Positions 1-8,291 of a stretch of 64,000 bases of DNA are shown here, in pieces. The notes beneath the pieces are model-generated. The model was not told where the DNA came from. It saw only the letters and a program-made list of their open reading frames with translations, and searched no databases. Every line of letters starts with the position of its first letter. Position 1 is the stretch's first letter. The translations under genes were made by a program, and so were the position numbers. The DNA lies in contig DAOLUH010000007.1 in NCBI GenBank assembly GCA_035420085.1, positions 72,408 through 136,407 of the forward strand, in the 5' to 3' direction. The DNA comes from DSWT01 sp035420085. GTDB taxonomy: Bacteria; Chloroflexota; Anaerolineae; B4-G1; SLSP01.

Positions 1-651
1 TTCAAGCCGCTTGCGTATGACAGATTCGTCAGAAGATTTGGGTAGACTGATCTGGAGCCGGCCGACTGAGTCGCAACTGGTGGTGCGGCTCAGCGACCAC
101 TCCGCCGTCGCATAGCGGCGTTTGGAAAGCGCAGGTGAATTGTCTTCCAAAACTTCGGAGGTTTGGATATTGATCCTGACTACTATGTGCGTACCAGCCA
201 AAAGCAATGCGCTGACCCTCCAATAGGGTTGCCACGCGGATGTATCGAGATCATCTAAAACCATCTCCAGACTTTCAATCTGCTGTACCGCGGGATTGGC
301 CAATACCCGCTGGTACACTTCACTGATTGAGGGGAAGTGAATGGCTTGAGGGCTGTGAAAGTTGCGCAGGTTCTCCAGGCGGGTGTGTGGCGCTGTTTCT
401 TTAAGTTCATCCCATTCTACAATGGGGTCGCACACACCATTTTGTATATCCTCGTCTTTGAAAAACAACACCAGCATTGCATGGCGCAGGCGAAACGATC
501 CATACTCGGAAACATAATATAGCGCGTAAGGGACACGCCAGCCGTCACGAAAGCGCAAAGGCGCCGCCGGGCGCGGAAAGAGCGGGAGAGTATCTCCATA
601 TAACCTGGCGACAACCTGACCGGCGCAACTGATTTGTTCTTGCAGTTTCAT
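1..651 (-). CDS. Hypothetical protein, C-terminus beyond the left edge
   Basis: The frame is open without a stop from an ATG at 651 to the first base of the window, giving the first 217 residues of a longer protein. The ATG is preceded by AAAGGAG at a normal distance. I do not recognise a family: there is no signal peptide, no membrane segment and no obvious catalytic motif. The protein is rich in Leu, Glu and aromatic residues and looks soluble. It is the third gene of a minus-strand run beginning with the membrane propeller gene at 2672, so it is probably co-transcribed with it. A strong hairpin (701-747) separates it from the gene before. Confidence 0.75.
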   Translation of the reverse strand, partial: MKLQEQISCAGQVVARLYGDTLPLFPRPAAPLRFRDGWRVPYALYYVSEYGSFRLRHAMLVLFFKDEDIQNGVCDPIVEWDELKETAPHTRLENLRNFHSPQAIHFPSISEVYQRVLANPAVQQIESLEMVLDDLDTSAWQPYWRVSALLLAGTHIVVRINIQTSEVLEDNSPALSKRRYATAEWSLSRTTSCDSVGRLQISLPKSSDESVIRKRLE

Positions 652-700
652 TTTCGTACTCCTTTGCGGAGGGGCTGTTGAGCGATGTCAAACATCGGTC

Positions 701-747
701 GGCGTAGCCGCTTCAGCGGCCTTGCAAGCCGTTGAGGCGGCTACGCC
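701..747. repeat. Intercistronic 20-bp hairpin
   Basis: GGCGTAGCCGCTTCAGCGGC (701-720) pairs over its full length, with two G-T wobbles, with 728-747 around a 7-nt loop. No T tract follows on either strand, so it is not a standard terminator. It lies between two co-directional genes (stop at 762, start at 651) and could act as an mRNA-stabilising or attenuating hairpin, or be a REP-like element. Confidence 0.8.
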
Positions 748-761
748 TTGGTCGTTTGTAC

Positions 762-1178
762 TCAGAGATGTGTTTCCAGGTACTTTCTAAGCGCCGTCGC
801 GGAACTGGAAGGTACGGCGGTGTCCAGGTCAACGTTTGTCGCCAATAACGGCGTCAAGTCGGCTGCGGTGAAAGGTCCAACGACGTAGACTTTCTCGAAG
901 TACAGCGCTTCTAAAACATCAAAGCCGCAGGAAACTTTTCTGTTTTTGAGCACTGTCATAGGGCCGCAGACTGTCTTGGTCGGCAGGTCTGGGTGAAACA
1001 ATACGAATTTTCGTACCGGCGAGACACCCGGCGCCTGGAAATTCAACAATTGCAGATAATAGTTATCTGCAACCCAGGCTTCGATTTGATTGCTGCCGGG
1101 GTGAGCGGTGATATTGTGCATGTTGCACTGTGTTCTGATGTCATTTCCCGTAAAGGGGAAGGCGATTCTGATAGGCAT
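762..1178 (-). CDS. Hypothetical protein (138 aa)
   Basis: The ATG at 1178 has AAAGGAG upstream, and that site lies just beyond the stop codon of the preceding gene (1203), so the two are almost certainly one transcript. The protein is soluble-looking and has four cysteines scattered through its first two thirds (C18, C71, C84 among them) but no zinc-ribbon spacing. I do not recognise a family. It sits between the membrane propeller protein and an unknown protein at the window edge, so any role is tied to that operon. Confidence 0.7.
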   Translation of the reverse strand: MPIRIAFPFTGNDIRTQCNMHNITAHPGSNQIEAWVADNYYLQLLNFQAPGVSPVRKFVLFHPDLPTKTVCGPMTVLKNRKVSCGFDVLEALYFEKVYVVGPFTAADLTPLLATNVDLDTAVPSSSATALRKYLETHL

Positions 1179-1202
1179 GGCTCTCTCCTTTCGCTGCCGA
1201 GA

Positions 1203-2672
1203 CTACTTCTTGCTTGCGTAATAGATTAATCCCTTTTCGGTGCCGATCCAAACAACGCCTTGCGTGTCAATCACGATGCTGCGCACCTCCTTTCTATCAG
1301 AGAGGGGGACTGGGACTTGGGCATCCATCCCCCGTTGGTACCAGGCCAACGGCCAACAGGTCTTGCTGGTATCTGCTGAACAACGATTGCCTAACCACAT
1401 CGTTTGCCCGTGGGGATCAACCGCGATGCGCCAGGCATAAGGACCCAGTTGATCCTGTTGACGTCCGTCCGGCTCGATATGACTCAAGCCATTCTCGCCG
1501 GTGACCCACACGCTACCGTCCTCACCGCCGCCAAGCGCCCAGAGCATGGGCTGGTTCACGAGGAGCGTACTTGGTTTTTGCAGGCTGCCGAGCGGGACTT
1601 GAAATACCGTCCGCTCCCGACCGCTCAAGCCCCACAGGGTTTCGTTGGGGCGATCATAATGTAGATCGAGGACGTCTGTGAGCGCGCGGGTCGTGGCATA
1701 GACGGCATCCTCTTTTGGCGAAACAAACAGGATATCGGCCATGCGTGGGTAATCCTGCGCGTAGCGCAGCGTATGCACCCCTTCCCGGCCTAACCACACC
1801 TCGACGCTGCCATCTTCGCGGCAACGGGACGCCAAGGCATAGACCGTGCTTTTTTGCAGCCAACCGTTCGTGGTGGTTTTATCCAGGAAAGTCGTATCTG
1901 CGCCAGAGGTCGGATTGTAAACACGTACGCCGGGTGGGGTTTCTAATGCCAGCCACACGTTGCCTTTGCAATCCACTTCCATATCCATCAGTTGTCCAGA
2001 TAATGGGTAAACCGGCTCCAGAGTTTTTTGTTTCTCCCACGGATACCGTAATTCGTAAAGCGATGCTGTCTCGGATGTAGGCGCGTGCGCGGCGATCCAC
2101 AATCCCGTTGTCTCCCCGTTCTGTTGCGCCAGCGCCAATTTGTCAACATTGAGATCAGATGGCCCAAAAGACTGCAAGCGGTTGGGGTTGGGCGGTGTGT
2201 AATGCGAGGCAGGCGATATGCGCCCGATGACCAGGAACACGATCAAACCCAATGTTAGCAGGCTGATAGGCAACAGAATTTTGAGCCACAAGGGAAAAAC
2301 GATGCCAGTTTTATCGAGTTTGTGCGCTTTGACCTCGGTGGCAAGCTGCATTGCTACAGCCGATTCTTCAAGTTCGCGCGCCAGGGCGTGTAGTTCCTGT
2401 CGCCGCGCGTCGCCGAGGGGCATTGCATCTTCCAAGACATACAGGAGTAAGACCAACGCATTGCACTGTTTCTCGTCCTGTTTGTTGAAAAAGACGCCAA
2501 TGACGCGATCCACACGCTGGGTCGGGTTGGCGGCCTCGGGGATCAGGTACTGCCATTGCGCCAGCCGTCTATCGTTGAAAAGCACCCGCACGTCGGCGTC
2601 GCTGTAGAATTGCTTGCTGTTTAGCAATGTCGCGCGCAGGCGATAGAGTAGCCCTGTTTCAATCCCTGTCAT
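1203..2672 (-). CDS. Membrane protein with N-terminal effector-associated-type domain and C-terminal beta-propeller
   Basis: Three parts can be seen. Residues about 5-105 form a helical domain whose pattern (leucine-rich, conserved Pro-Glu-Ala turn, RV..VI segment) resembles the effector-associated, Death-like adaptor domains of Chloroflexota and cyanobacterial conflict proteins. Residues about 125-150 are one transmembrane helix. Residues about 165-489 contain propeller-type repeats such as VWVTGENGLSHIEPDG and WIGTEKGLIYYASK, like the two-component-regulator propeller (Reg_prop) family. A plausible reading is a sensor with its propeller outside the cell and an adaptor domain inside. No kinase, caspase, TIR or nuclease domain is present, so the output partner must be elsewhere or be one of the unknown proteins downstream. 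The ATG at 2672 follows GGAGACAAA. The domain naming is pattern-based and moderately uncertain. Confidence 0.75.
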   Translation of the reverse strand: MTGIETGLLYRLRATLLNSKQFYSDADVRVLFNDRRLAQWQYLIPEAANPTQRVDRVIGVFFNKQDEKQCNALVLLLYVLEDAMPLGDARRQELHALARELEESAVAMQLATEVKAHKLDKTGIVFPLWLKILLPISLLTLGLIVFLVIGRISPASHYTPPNPNRLQSFGPSDLNVDKLALAQQNGETTGLWIAAHAPTSETASLYELRYPWEKQKTLEPVYPLSGQLMDMEVDCKGNVWLALETPPGVRVYNPTSGADTTFLDKTTTNGWLQKSTVYALASRCREDGSVEVWLGREGVHTLRYAQDYPRMADILFVSPKEDAVYATTRALTDVLDLHYDRPNETLWGLSGRERTVFQVPLGSLQKPSTLLVNQPMLWALGGGEDGSVWVTGENGLSHIEPDGRQQDQLGPYAWRIAVDPHGQTMWLGNRCSADTSKTCWPLAWYQRGMDAQVPVPLSDRKEVRSIVIDTQGVVWIGTEKGLIYYASKK

Positions 2673-2696
2673 TTTGTCTCCAATTCGTCCGATGGC

Positions 2697-2750
2697 CTAG
2701 TCGGACAAATTCCGTCTCTGCGAGGTCGGGAGGTACAGTGTGTTCGTCAT
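2697..2750 (-). CDS. Possible 17-residue leader peptide
   Basis: A short frame starts at ATG 2750 after AAAAGGAG (9-nt spacing) and ends at a TAG 24 nt upstream of the next start codon. It is the first frame downstream of the promoter at 2799-2827. The peptide (MTNTLYLPTSQRRNLSD) matches nothing I know. The ribosome site is better than chance, but the frame could be a relic of a deleted first gene. Confidence 0.35.
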   Translation of the reverse strand: MTNTLYLPTSQRRNLSD

Positions 2751-2798
2751 GGCTACTCGCTCCTTTTCGTAAAATGGGGGTGAACTCGATGCACTTTA

Positions 2799-2827
2799 AT
2801 TATATGTCTTTTCTCGTTCTTGTGCAA
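2799..2827 (-). promoter_or_regulatory. Sigma70-type promoter for the propeller operon
   Basis: On the minus strand a perfect TATAAT (2799-2804) lies 17 bp downstream of TTGCAC (2822-2827). It reads into the small frame at 2750 and the operon starting at 2672. This is the only strong promoter-like pair upstream of the operon. Confidence 0.65.
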
Positions 2828-2935
2828 ATTGCTTTTGGACGAGAGTATAAGGTTAATCAAAGTTAGCGCTTGGACGCTTGCCTTGTATTGTAGTGGGAAG
2901 TACAATGGAGCGATGTGTGGCGTGAGGATGACAGG

Positions 2936-3415
2936 ATGCGAGATCAATTGTACAACAACACAACATTTGAATTTTACGATCCCGGCCAGTTAATAGATGG
3001 GAACCTGGTTCTGTCCTTAGTTGAGACCTATCCCGGCGATCCACGCCGCAACTACGTCCCGGCCTACCGCTTCAGGATGACGCTCGACGGGCAACGCTAT
3101 GAGATCGGGCGGATTGAATTGCGCGTTGGCAACACTGAGCGCATTGTGCTCTACGCGGGGCACATCGGTTATCGCGTGCTGCCGATGTATCGCGGACATC
3201 ACTATGCGGCGCGAAGCTGCCGGCTGTTGCTCCCCCTGGCGCGTCGCCACGGCTTGAATCCCCTGTGGATCACCTGCAATCCCGATAACTACGCCTCGCG
3301 CCGCACGTGCGAGCTGGCCGGCGCCACGTTCGTCGAGATCGTTGATCTGCCGGAAGACAACGACATGTACCAGATGGGCGAGCGCCAGAAGTGTCGCTAC
3401 CGGCTGGATTTGTGA
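2936..3415 (+). CDS. GNAT family N-acetyltransferase
   Basis: This is a protein of about 159 residues. The pattern LPMYRGHHYAARSC followed by ITCNPDNYASRRTCELAGA is the acetyl-CoA binding loop and the C-terminal N-x-x-S half of the RimL/Acetyltransf_3 type GNAT fold. The substrate is unknown. The ATG at 2936 has GAGG 8 nt upstream. An in-frame GTG at 2915 with GGAG 4 nt upstream would add seven residues. It is divergent from the propeller operon and followed by the GH4 gene in the same direction. Confidence 0.8.
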   Translation: MRDQLYNNTTFEFYDPGQLIDGNLVLSLVETYPGDPRRNYVPAYRFRMTLDGQRYEIGRIELRVGNTERIVLYAGHIGYRVLPMYRGHHYAARSCRLLLPLARRHGLNPLWITCNPDNYASRRTCELAGATFVEIVDLPEDNDMYQMGERQKCRYRLDL

Positions 3416-3463
3416 TGGGTTGATGTGTGGATTGTAGATTTCTTGATTGAGGGAGGTTAGTCT

Positions 3464-4837
3464 ATGTCATCTGTAAAAGTTACGATTATTGGCGCAGGCA
3501 GCGTTGTCTTCTCTCTCGGCCTGGTCAAAGACTTGTGCCTCACCGAGGGCTTGAAAGGCAGTATGGTTCATTTCATGGACATCAACGAGGAGCGGCTGGA
3601 TGTGGTCTACCGGCTGGCGCAGCGGTATGCCGAGGATTTGGGATCGGATCTCAAATTTGCGCGCACGCTGGATCGGGCGGAGTCACTGCAAGGAGCGGAC
3701 TTTGTCATCAACACGGCGACGGTCACGCACAATGAGTACTTCATGAAGCGACGGCGCGAATTGGTGGCGCAGTACGGTTACTTCTACGGCCACACCGGGA
3801 TGCCGGAATATCACAACCTGCAACTGATGCTCGACGTGGCGCAAGATGTGGAATTCATCGCTCCCAATGCGTGGATTTTGCAAGCCGGCAACCCTGTCTT
3901 TGACGGCACGACGCTGATGGGCCGCGAGACCGACGTGAAGGTGTGCGGCCTGTGCCATGGGCACTACGGCTATCGCGAGGTCGCGCGCACGATTGGCCTC
4001 GATCCCGATAAGGTGACGTGGCAGGCGCCCGGCCTCAATCACAACATCTGGTTGACGCACTTTTACTATGAGGGGAAAGACGCCTATCCAATTCTAGATC
4101 AGTGGATCGCCAAAAATATCCGGCAATACTGGGAAGATCACAAGATATCGGGCGTCTCGGCGCAGTGGTCGCCTGCGGCGATTCACCAGTACAAGCTTTA
4201 CGGCCTGTTCCCCATTGGCGATACGCCGCGCACCGGCGGATGGTGGTATCACACGGATCTGGAAACGCGCACGCGGTGGTACGGCGCGGGCGGCGGCGGC
4301 GACACACCCGAAGGCCGCGACCGCATCCTGCACGAGAAAGAGGAAAAGTACGCGCAGATGAAGGCTGCTGCCTACGATCCGCAAGTGCGCCCGATCACGA
4401 TGTTCGGCAGCACCAAAACGACCGAGCAGCACATTCCGATTATTGATGCGCTGGTGAACGATAACGAATACCGCGCGCAGGTCAACGTGCTGAACAACGG
4501 CGCGTTGCCCGGTCTGCCCGACGATGTGGCGGTGGAAGTGCCTGCCGTCGTCAACCGCATGGGCATCCAGCCGATCCGTGTGGAGCCGTTGCCCAACAAG
4601 ATCATGCTGGAGTGCATCTATCCCGATTGGCTGGAGATGGAACGCACGCTCGAAGCGCTGCTCAGCGGCGACAAATCCATGCTGCTGTTCGGCGTCTTGC
4701 AGAGCCACCAGACACGTTCCTACGATCAGGCCGTGGACGTATTCAACGCCCTGTTCGACATCGAACCCAACGAGCCGATGGCGTACATCGAGGACATTCA
4801 CGATCATTACGCCTGGCCGGAAAACTGGGATTTGTAG
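3464..4837 (+). CDS. Glycoside hydrolase family 4 (NAD-dependent alpha-glycosidase or alpha-galacturonidase)
   Basis: This is a full-length GH4 protein (457 residues). It opens with the Rossmann motif IIGAGSVVFS and an acidic DINEERL turn, then has the GH4 metal-site segment CGLCHGHYG near residue 165 and the LNHNIW segment near 190. GH4 enzymes cleave glycosides by transient oxidation using NAD+ and Mn2+. Substrates in the family include alpha-galactosides, alpha-glucosides and oligogalacturonides. The nearby oligogalacturonate lyase makes a uronic-acid substrate plausible, but the sequence does not decide it. GGGAGG precedes ATG 3464. The stop codon is the first unit of a TAGACGG-type repeat. 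Confidence 0.9.
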   Translation: MSSVKVTIIGAGSVVFSLGLVKDLCLTEGLKGSMVHFMDINEERLDVVYRLAQRYAEDLGSDLKFARTLDRAESLQGADFVINTATVTHNEYFMKRRRELVAQYGYFYGHTGMPEYHNLQLMLDVAQDVEFIAPNAWILQAGNPVFDGTTLMGRETDVKVCGLCHGHYGYREVARTIGLDPDKVTWQAPGLNHNIWLTHFYYEGKDAYPILDQWIAKNIRQYWEDHKISGVSAQWSPAAIHQYKLYGLFPIGDTPRTGGWWYHTDLETRTRWYGAGGGGDTPEGRDRILHEKEEKYAQMKAAAYDPQVRPITMFGSTKTTEQHIPIIDALVNDNEYRAQVNVLNNGALPGLPDDVAVEVPAVVNRMGIQPIRVEPLPNKIMLECIYPDWLEMERTLEALLSGDKSMLLFGVLQSHQTRSYDQAVDVFNALFDIEPNEPMAYIEDIHDHYAWPENWDL

Positions 4838-4867
4838 GTAGACGGTAGACGGCAGACGGTAGACGGG
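4835..4867. repeat. TAGACGG heptamer repeat
   Basis: About four degenerate 7-bp units (TAGGTAGACGG..., with one unit reading CAGACGG) begin exactly at the TAG stop codon of the GH4 gene. The same motif recurs at 5498-5526. Confidence 0.85.
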
Positions 4868-4927
4868 GGATGGGAGGGCGAGAAAGTGCTCCCTTGCCTC
4901 CCCGATGTGATCTCAATTGAGGAAGAT

Positions 4928-5500
4928 ATGAAAGCAACTTTTGCTCTCCTTGCTGATGTAGCCGTCGCCAACTTTGTGCGCAAACTGGCCTGGGAGATTC
5001 ACCAGAAGTACCGCACCGGGACTGGCATCTGTCGTCTGCTGCCGCACGTATCGCTCAAGCAACTCTTCGAGATCGAGGATGTGGTTCGGCTCGAAGCCTA
5101 CATGGACGAGTTTGTCCAGACGATTTACCCTTTCGAAGTCAGGTGCTCAGAACTTCAGCTTGTCCCTACGCTGATAGAGGGGCTGGAAACCGGCATTCTT
5201 TGGCTGGATGTCGAAGAATCGCCCACCTTGCGCCAGTTGCATGACCGGCTCAACCGGGAGTTGGCACAGCGGTTTGAGAACACCCAGGCCCCTTTCGATG
5301 GGCCGGAGTATCATTTTCACATGACGGTGATGATGGGCGGTCAACCCCTAGACGTGTATCGCAAGATATACGCTGAAATTTCTGAGCGGGCGGTCGATGT
5401 GTCATTCATCGCAGACACATTGGCAATGTTCGTGTACGACGATCCATTGAGCTTGAACGGCGAGTACATGACCTATAAAATCTTGCCTTTGGGCGAGTAG
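4928..5500 (+). CDS. 2H phosphoesterase superfamily (2'-5' RNA ligase-like) protein
   Basis: A protein of 190 residues with the two H-x-S/T motifs of the 2H superfamily: PHVSLK near residue 40 and FHMTV near residue 130. The spacing agrees with LigT/cyclic phosphodiesterase proteins, which act on 2',3'-cyclic or 2'-5' RNA ends. The true RNA substrate is unknown. ATG 4928 follows TTGAGGA at 5 nt, and a GTG at 4886 in frame has no good ribosome site. Its TAG stop lies in the first unit of a heptamer repeat, as for the gene before it. Confidence 0.75.
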   Translation: MKATFALLADVAVANFVRKLAWEIHQKYRTGTGICRLLPHVSLKQLFEIEDVVRLEAYMDEFVQTIYPFEVRCSELQLVPTLIEGLETGILWLDVEESPTLRQLHDRLNRELAQRFENTQAPFDGPEYHFHMTVMMGGQPLDVYRKIYAEISERAVDVSFIADTLAMFVYDDPLSLNGEYMTYKILPLGE

Positions 5501-5526
5501 ACGGTAGACAGCAGACGGTAGACGGG
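5498..5526. repeat. TAGACGG heptamer repeat, second copy
   Basis: TAGACGGTAGACAGCAGACGG and one further unit start at the TAG stop codon of the 2H gene. Units are the same as at 4835-4867. Confidence 0.85.
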
Positions 5527-5561
5527 AATGCGGTTGCCGGATGCTGTTTTTGGGGAGTAGT

Positions 5562-6104
5562 ATGGACATTCCTTGTATCACAACGGAACGACTGGTGTTG
5601 CACGCTTTCTCCGAGCAGGATGTGGATCCGCTTTTTGACATTCTTCAGCAACCGGGCATTTTGCGCTATTACCCGCGTCCTGATCCCCCACCGCGTGAGA
5701 CTGTCGAGCGGATCGCGACGCGGCAGCTTGCGCACTGGGAAGAGCACGGTTATGGCTGGTGGGCGGTCGAATTCCGCGATGATCCACGCCTGCTTGGCTG
5801 GGCCGGGTTGACCTATCTGCCCGAAACTGGCGAGACGGAGGTTGCCTATTTGCTGCGTCAGGAGGTGTGGCGGCGCGGATTGGCGACCGAGGCAGCGAAA
5901 GCGGCGCTGCGCTTTGGGTTCGAGCGATTCGCCTTCCCGTTTATCATCGGGCTGACGCACCCGGAGAACATCGCGTCGCAGCGGGTGCTCGAAAAGAGCG
6001 GCTTGCAGTTTGTCGAGAAGGCTGTCTACTTTGGGATGGATTGTTATCGCTACGTCATCCGGCGTGATGAAAACGGTTCTCTCAACGGATTCAACGAAAT
6101 TTAA
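5562..6104 (+). CDS. GNAT acetyltransferase, RimJ/RimL type
   Basis: A protein of 180 residues opening with TERLVLHAFSEQDVDPLFD, the usual start of Acetyltransf_3 proteins. It has the acetyl-CoA loop EVWRRGLATEAAKAAL and the C-terminal HPENIASQRVLEKSGL. The family acetylates N-terminal amines of proteins, antibiotics or small molecules, and the substrate here is unknown. ATG 5562 has GGGGAG upstream and is preferred to the ATG at 5541. Confidence 0.85.
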   Translation: MDIPCITTERLVLHAFSEQDVDPLFDILQQPGILRYYPRPDPPPRETVERIATRQLAHWEEHGYGWWAVEFRDDPRLLGWAGLTYLPETGETEVAYLLRQEVWRRGLATEAAKAALRFGFERFAFPFIIGLTHPENIASQRVLEKSGLQFVEKAVYFGMDCYRYVIRRDENGSLNGFNEI

Positions 6105-6122
6105 CGGACATTTTTCTCCCGC

Positions 6123-6440
6123 ATGTTGGCCGAAATGACGCTACTTCTGCGCGATAAACTCGTATCAAAAGAGGTGGATTGGCTGGCCTGGGAGGATCCG
6201 TTTTTGTTCGGGCGCGGTGCGGCGCAATTCAAACTCGAACGCGAAAACAGCCTGCTGGAAGCCCAAAAGCGTCTGGCCTACATCATTATTCTGCCGATCA
6301 CGTTTATCATCCGCCTGTTCAATCCCAAAGTGGGTATCTACGAGATCAACAACAATGGCTGCTGGTACGACTTGGGCTTCTTCCTCCGCGTTTCGGGGTC
6401 GGTTGGCGGTGGCACACGGACCGTGTACGTCTATCAGTAG
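6123..6440 (+). CDS. Hypothetical protein (105 aa)
   Basis: A small frame with a central hydrophobic stretch (YIIILPITFIIRLF, residues about 53-66) flanked by charged segments, then a beta-rich tail. It could be a membrane-associated peptide. The ATG at 6123 lacks a clear ribosome site, and translation may be coupled to the acetyltransferase gene ending 18 nt upstream. No family recognised. Confidence 0.5.
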   Translation: MLAEMTLLLRDKLVSKEVDWLAWEDPFLFGRGAAQFKLERENSLLEAQKRLAYIIILPITFIIRLFNPKVGIYEINNNGCWYDLGFFLRVSGSVGGGTRTVYVYQ

Positions 6441-6465
6441 TTTCTTGAAGGAATCTTAGAGGGGT

Positions 6466-7109
6466 ATGAATAATCGAAACGATCAAGAATCTCTTGCCTG
6501 TAAGCCTGAATCTATAGCCAGCGATTACTTCAATCCGAATTGTGTTCTTCCATACGGCTTGACGGTAGACCATTTATGCCGAGCGATGGAGGATTTTCTG
6601 GATTTCCTGGGATTCATAAACCAGCAGCTCCATATCAAAGGTATCCCCCGTCTCGAGAGTTTTTTGATGCCGGCTAATTTTAGTAGCATTGTCGGTGAGT
6701 TTATGAATATCAGTATCCCAAAGTATTGTTCAACCCTGGTAAAGAATCAGTATCACAACGGGCATCCAGATTTGATACCACGCGGGATGTTCCCTGATGA
6801 TGCAGTTCAGCACGCAACTGAAGGTCTTGAGATCAAGGGCTCGCGGCACACTGGTGGTTGGCAAGGACACAATCCTGAAGATGTTTGTTGATGGTTTTTC
6901 ATTTTGACAGCAATACTGCACATGATGAGCGCAAGGGAATACCACCAAAGCCGTTTTGCTTTGTGGGCGTATACACAGCGAGGCTCGAAAAAGCAGATTG
7001 GACTTTTTCGGGGCGCTCAGATACGAGCCGACGAACCATAACGGCCAGTGTAAACCAGCGCGGTGTCGAAAAAATGCGGGAGAACTGGGTCTATCGCCTA
7101 GACCAGTGA
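6466..7109 (+). pseudogene. Type II restriction endonuclease, PD-(D/E)XK type, single-base frameshift
   Basis: The first frame (6466-6891, 141 residues) contains HNGHPDLIPRG followed by EGLEIKGSR and GWQGHNPED. This is a PD...ExK nuclease core with D102, E122 and K124 as likely metal ligands. It stops at 6891. The next frame continues the same protein without a gap (LMVFHFDSNTAHDERKG..., ending at 7109), and restoring one G near 6888 joins ...NPEDV to WLMVFHF. This is therefore one gene of about 213 codons with a 1-nt deletion, inactive unless the deletion is a sequencing error. It converges with, and overlaps by 12 bp, the DNA methylase on the other strand, the expected layout for a restriction-modification pair. 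AGAGGGG precedes ATG 6466. Confidence 0.75.
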
Positions 7110-8036
7110 GAAGCTCATTTGAGTTTCTTTGGTGGCTAGTCGCGCCAGTGCCGGAATGGCTTTCTGCGCTAGAAGATAGTATTCTTCATAACGCTCAATG
7201 CCGATGCCAGTATAGCCTATCGCTTCACATGCAGCTACGGTGGAGCCAGATCCCATAAATGGATCGACGACAATGCCTTCTCCAAGCGGCAAGGAAGCAT
7301 AAACCAGTTGCCTCAAGAGGGATTGGGGTTTCAAACTTGGGTGATCGGCGATTTTTCGCTCGGCCTGCGAGGTGCGTTCACTTTCGATGACGTCTTCGAA
7401 CGGATTGCCGTCTGGCTTACGGCGTAATCCGCCGGTACCGAATTCACGCAAACACTCGCTGACTTTCATTCCGTTGGGTAGAGGTTTACGAAAAATACCC
7501 CAGGGTTCATGGCAACTACGTGGCATTGTGCAAACGTTGGCGAATTCCTGTTCCGCGTTTTTAGGCCTGTCGCCGCCGCGTAAGGTTCTTACCAACCGGA
7601 TAACCTGTCCACGATATTCAAAACCAGCAGTGGTAATGGCAGTAAATACCATTTGGGATAGGAGTGCGTTTGAGGCGAGAAAAATGTGTCCACCTGGACA
7701 GAGAATTCTGAGGGCTGACTTAGCCCAGGTGATAAAATAATCTTCGATCCGCGACAGGTCCGTTTGCGTAAACGCAGTAAAACGCGGTAGTGGCGAGCGT
7801 TCATGACCGTCAAACGATGGTGGGATACGCCAAAGTCCCCCATTGCCATTCGCCCGTTTTTCTAGCTGATCGAAATCGTATTCTTTGACGCCGTAGGGTG
7901 GGTCTGTTACGATAGCATGGATGCTGGCTTCTGGCGCGCGTGTCATCCATTCGAAGCAGTCGGTGAGCACAATGAGCGACTTCTCAAAAAAGTGGTGCTT
8001 GTATGCAAAGGCATAGGGTGACAGCGCTGTGTTCAT
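7098..8036 (-). CDS. Site-specific DNA methyltransferase (N6-adenine or N4-cytosine)
   Basis: A complete 312-residue methylase. The catalytic TDPPYGV motif is near residue 45, ahead of the SAM-binding FMGSGST motif near residue 265, which is the beta-class order. The last segment carries GIGIERYEEYYLLA. It modifies DNA at an unknown site, presumably that of the adjacent broken endonuclease. Its ATG overlaps the stop of the Phd-type gene (ATGA at 8033-8036), so the two are translationally coupled. Confidence 0.9.
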   Translation of the reverse strand: MNTALSPYAFAYKHHFFEKSLIVLTDCFEWMTRAPEASIHAIVTDPPYGVKEYDFDQLEKRANGNGGLWRIPPSFDGHERSPLPRFTAFTQTDLSRIEDYFITWAKSALRILCPGGHIFLASNALLSQMVFTAITTAGFEYRGQVIRLVRTLRGGDRPKNAEQEFANVCTMPRSCHEPWGIFRKPLPNGMKVSECLREFGTGGLRRKPDGNPFEDVIESERTSQAERKIADHPSLKPQSLLRQLVYASLPLGEGIVVDPFMGSGSTVAACEAIGYTGIGIERYEEYYLLAQKAIPALARLATKETQMSFSLV

Positions 8037-8278
8037 TCTTCTTCGTGTACAATTTCGCCCAATTCATAAATTGGCGTCAGGTCACGGATGACGTTGATGA
8101 GCTTATGTTGTTCCGGTTGATTGGCGAGCAGTTGTTCGAAGTCGGTTAAGCTGAGAATGATGACTTGTGGCAGATTCCGTCGTTTGACAACATAGCGCGT
8201 ATTGTTTAGGATGACATCAGTCAGAATACGACCAAAGTTGTTTTGCGCCTCCGTCGAGGCGATAGCTTTCGTTGTCAT
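8033..8278 (-). CDS. Phd/YefM-type antitoxin or repressor upstream of the methylase
   Basis: The 81-residue protein has the Phd/YefM N-terminal pattern (STEAQNNFGRILTDV, then RYVVKRRNLPQVIILSLTDFEQLL). Such proteins bind operator DNA through the N-terminus and a toxin through the C-terminus. No toxin gene follows: the next gene is the DNA methylase, joined by an ATGA overlap. It may therefore act as the repressor of the restriction-modification locus, in the place a C protein would occupy, or be what is left of a toxin-antitoxin pair. ATG 8278 with AAAGGA upstream is preferred to a start at 8314. Confidence 0.8.
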   Translation of the reverse strand: MTTKAIASTEAQNNFGRILTDVILNNTRYVVKRRNLPQVIILSLTDFEQLLANQPEQHKLINVIRDLTPIYELGEIVHEEE

Positions 8279-8291
8279 AAGTGATTCCTTT

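Noticed and set aside
3683..4807. Minus-strand frames of 125 and 237 codons
   Set aside because: Both are shadows of the GH4 gene, with biased composition and no start signal.
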